Assembly: GCF_900109225.1 (NCBI RefSeq)
Contig: NZ_FNZK01000018.1
Location: 51,021-115,020, forward strand
Direction: 5' to 3'
Origin: Propionispira arboris
GTDB taxonomy: Bacteria; Bacillota; Negativicutes; Selenomonadales; Selenomonadaceae
DNA: 64,000 bases
The notes under the pieces were generated by a model. That model was not told the DNA's origin, ran no database searches, and was given only the letters and a program-made list of their open reading frames with translations. Every line of letters begins with the position of its first letter. Within the stretch, counting starts at the first letter, position 1. This document shows, in pieces, positions 63,873-64,000 of the stretch. Both the position numbers and the translations under genes were made by a program.

Positions 63873-64000
63873 TTATTGGAGAGTTTGATCCTGGCTCAGG
63901 ACGAACGCTGGCGGCGTGCTTAACACATGCAAGTCGAACGGAACTAAGCTTAACACCGAATCTTTTAAAGTAGAGATGTTAAGCCGGAATGCGAGTGGAT
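63873..64000 (+). rRNA. 16S ribosomal RNA, 5' end (partial)
   Basis: GAGAGTTTGATCCTGGCTCA (from 63879) and GCTTAACACATGCAAGTCGA are universal 16S start sequences. The start was placed by matching the first bases to the E. coli gene. The gene runs past the window edge. Confidence 0.97.

Overview
The window looks like chromosome from a motile, anaerobic, diderm Firmicute of the Negativicutes type. The evidence is an S-layer-homology porin (12395-13741), a second outer-membrane barrel protein, an RND efflux pair, superoxide reductase and an oxygen-sensitive type L-serine dehydratase. The start of a 16S rRNA gene lies at the right edge. The genus cannot be named from this sequence. No transposase, integrase, tRNA gene or CRISPR array was seen.

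Region 1 (1-13741) handles sulfated glycans. The left part is AT-rich and encodes the end of a GH3 glycosidase, a cytoplasmic Cys-type sulfatase, a GPH sugar symporter, a TauE/SafE anion exporter and an anaerobic sulfatase maturase (anSME). The right part encodes a chemoreceptor and, divergent from it, an exported sulfatase, a second anSME and an SLH porin. Four palindromes share the core CTTATACGTATAAG. Two almost identical divergent promoters drive the chemoreceptor and the exported sulfatase, so sensing, desulfation and uptake appear to form one regulon. Its regulator is not in the window.

Region 2 (13742-21449) is a phosphate-ester scavenging operon: a binding protein, a GlpP-type antiterminator, a HAD phosphatase, two permeases, an ATPase and a metallophosphoesterase. 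It follows Pho-box-like 11-bp repeats and a long leader. The first permease is broken at its 5' end and GlpP lacks a normal start codon. Region 3 (21500-24771) holds a secreted Pro/His-rich peptide with five 11-bp operator-like repeats, an acetyltransferase of the CAT family and four small XRE regulators. Region 4 (24967-29364) is a mannose-family PTS with a galactitol-phosphate-dehydrogenase-like enzyme and an AlsE-type epimerase, which suggests use of a hexitol through allulose 6-phosphate. A decayed copy of the epimerase end and its terminator lies 15 kb upstream at 14203-14389.

Region 5 (30270-43049) is a pentose/xyloside locus: an L-fucose/L-arabinose-isomerase-like enzyme divergent from xylFGH, a DUF4867 protein, xylulokinase, a LacI regulator, a GPH transporter and a GH43 xylosidase. 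Three copies of GTGCTTG(A/C)GCAC sit at its two divergent promoters. Region 6 (43035-51089) has a secreted lipase, a GT39 glycosyltransferase and a TetR-controlled RND pump. Region 7 (51278-51675) holds an unidentified structured RNA or leader, followed by a histidine kinase and an HD-GYP response regulator. Region 8 (55533-63543) has two paralogous secreted mini-proteins, a SHOCT protein, a Met/His-rich sensor kinase with its regulator, a zinc ribbon protein, an unknown conserved protein, an RpiB-like isomerase with an altered active site, superoxide reductase, a ferredoxin-domain protein, serine dehydratase and a Crp/Fnr regulator. The window ends with tandem rRNA promoters and 16S.
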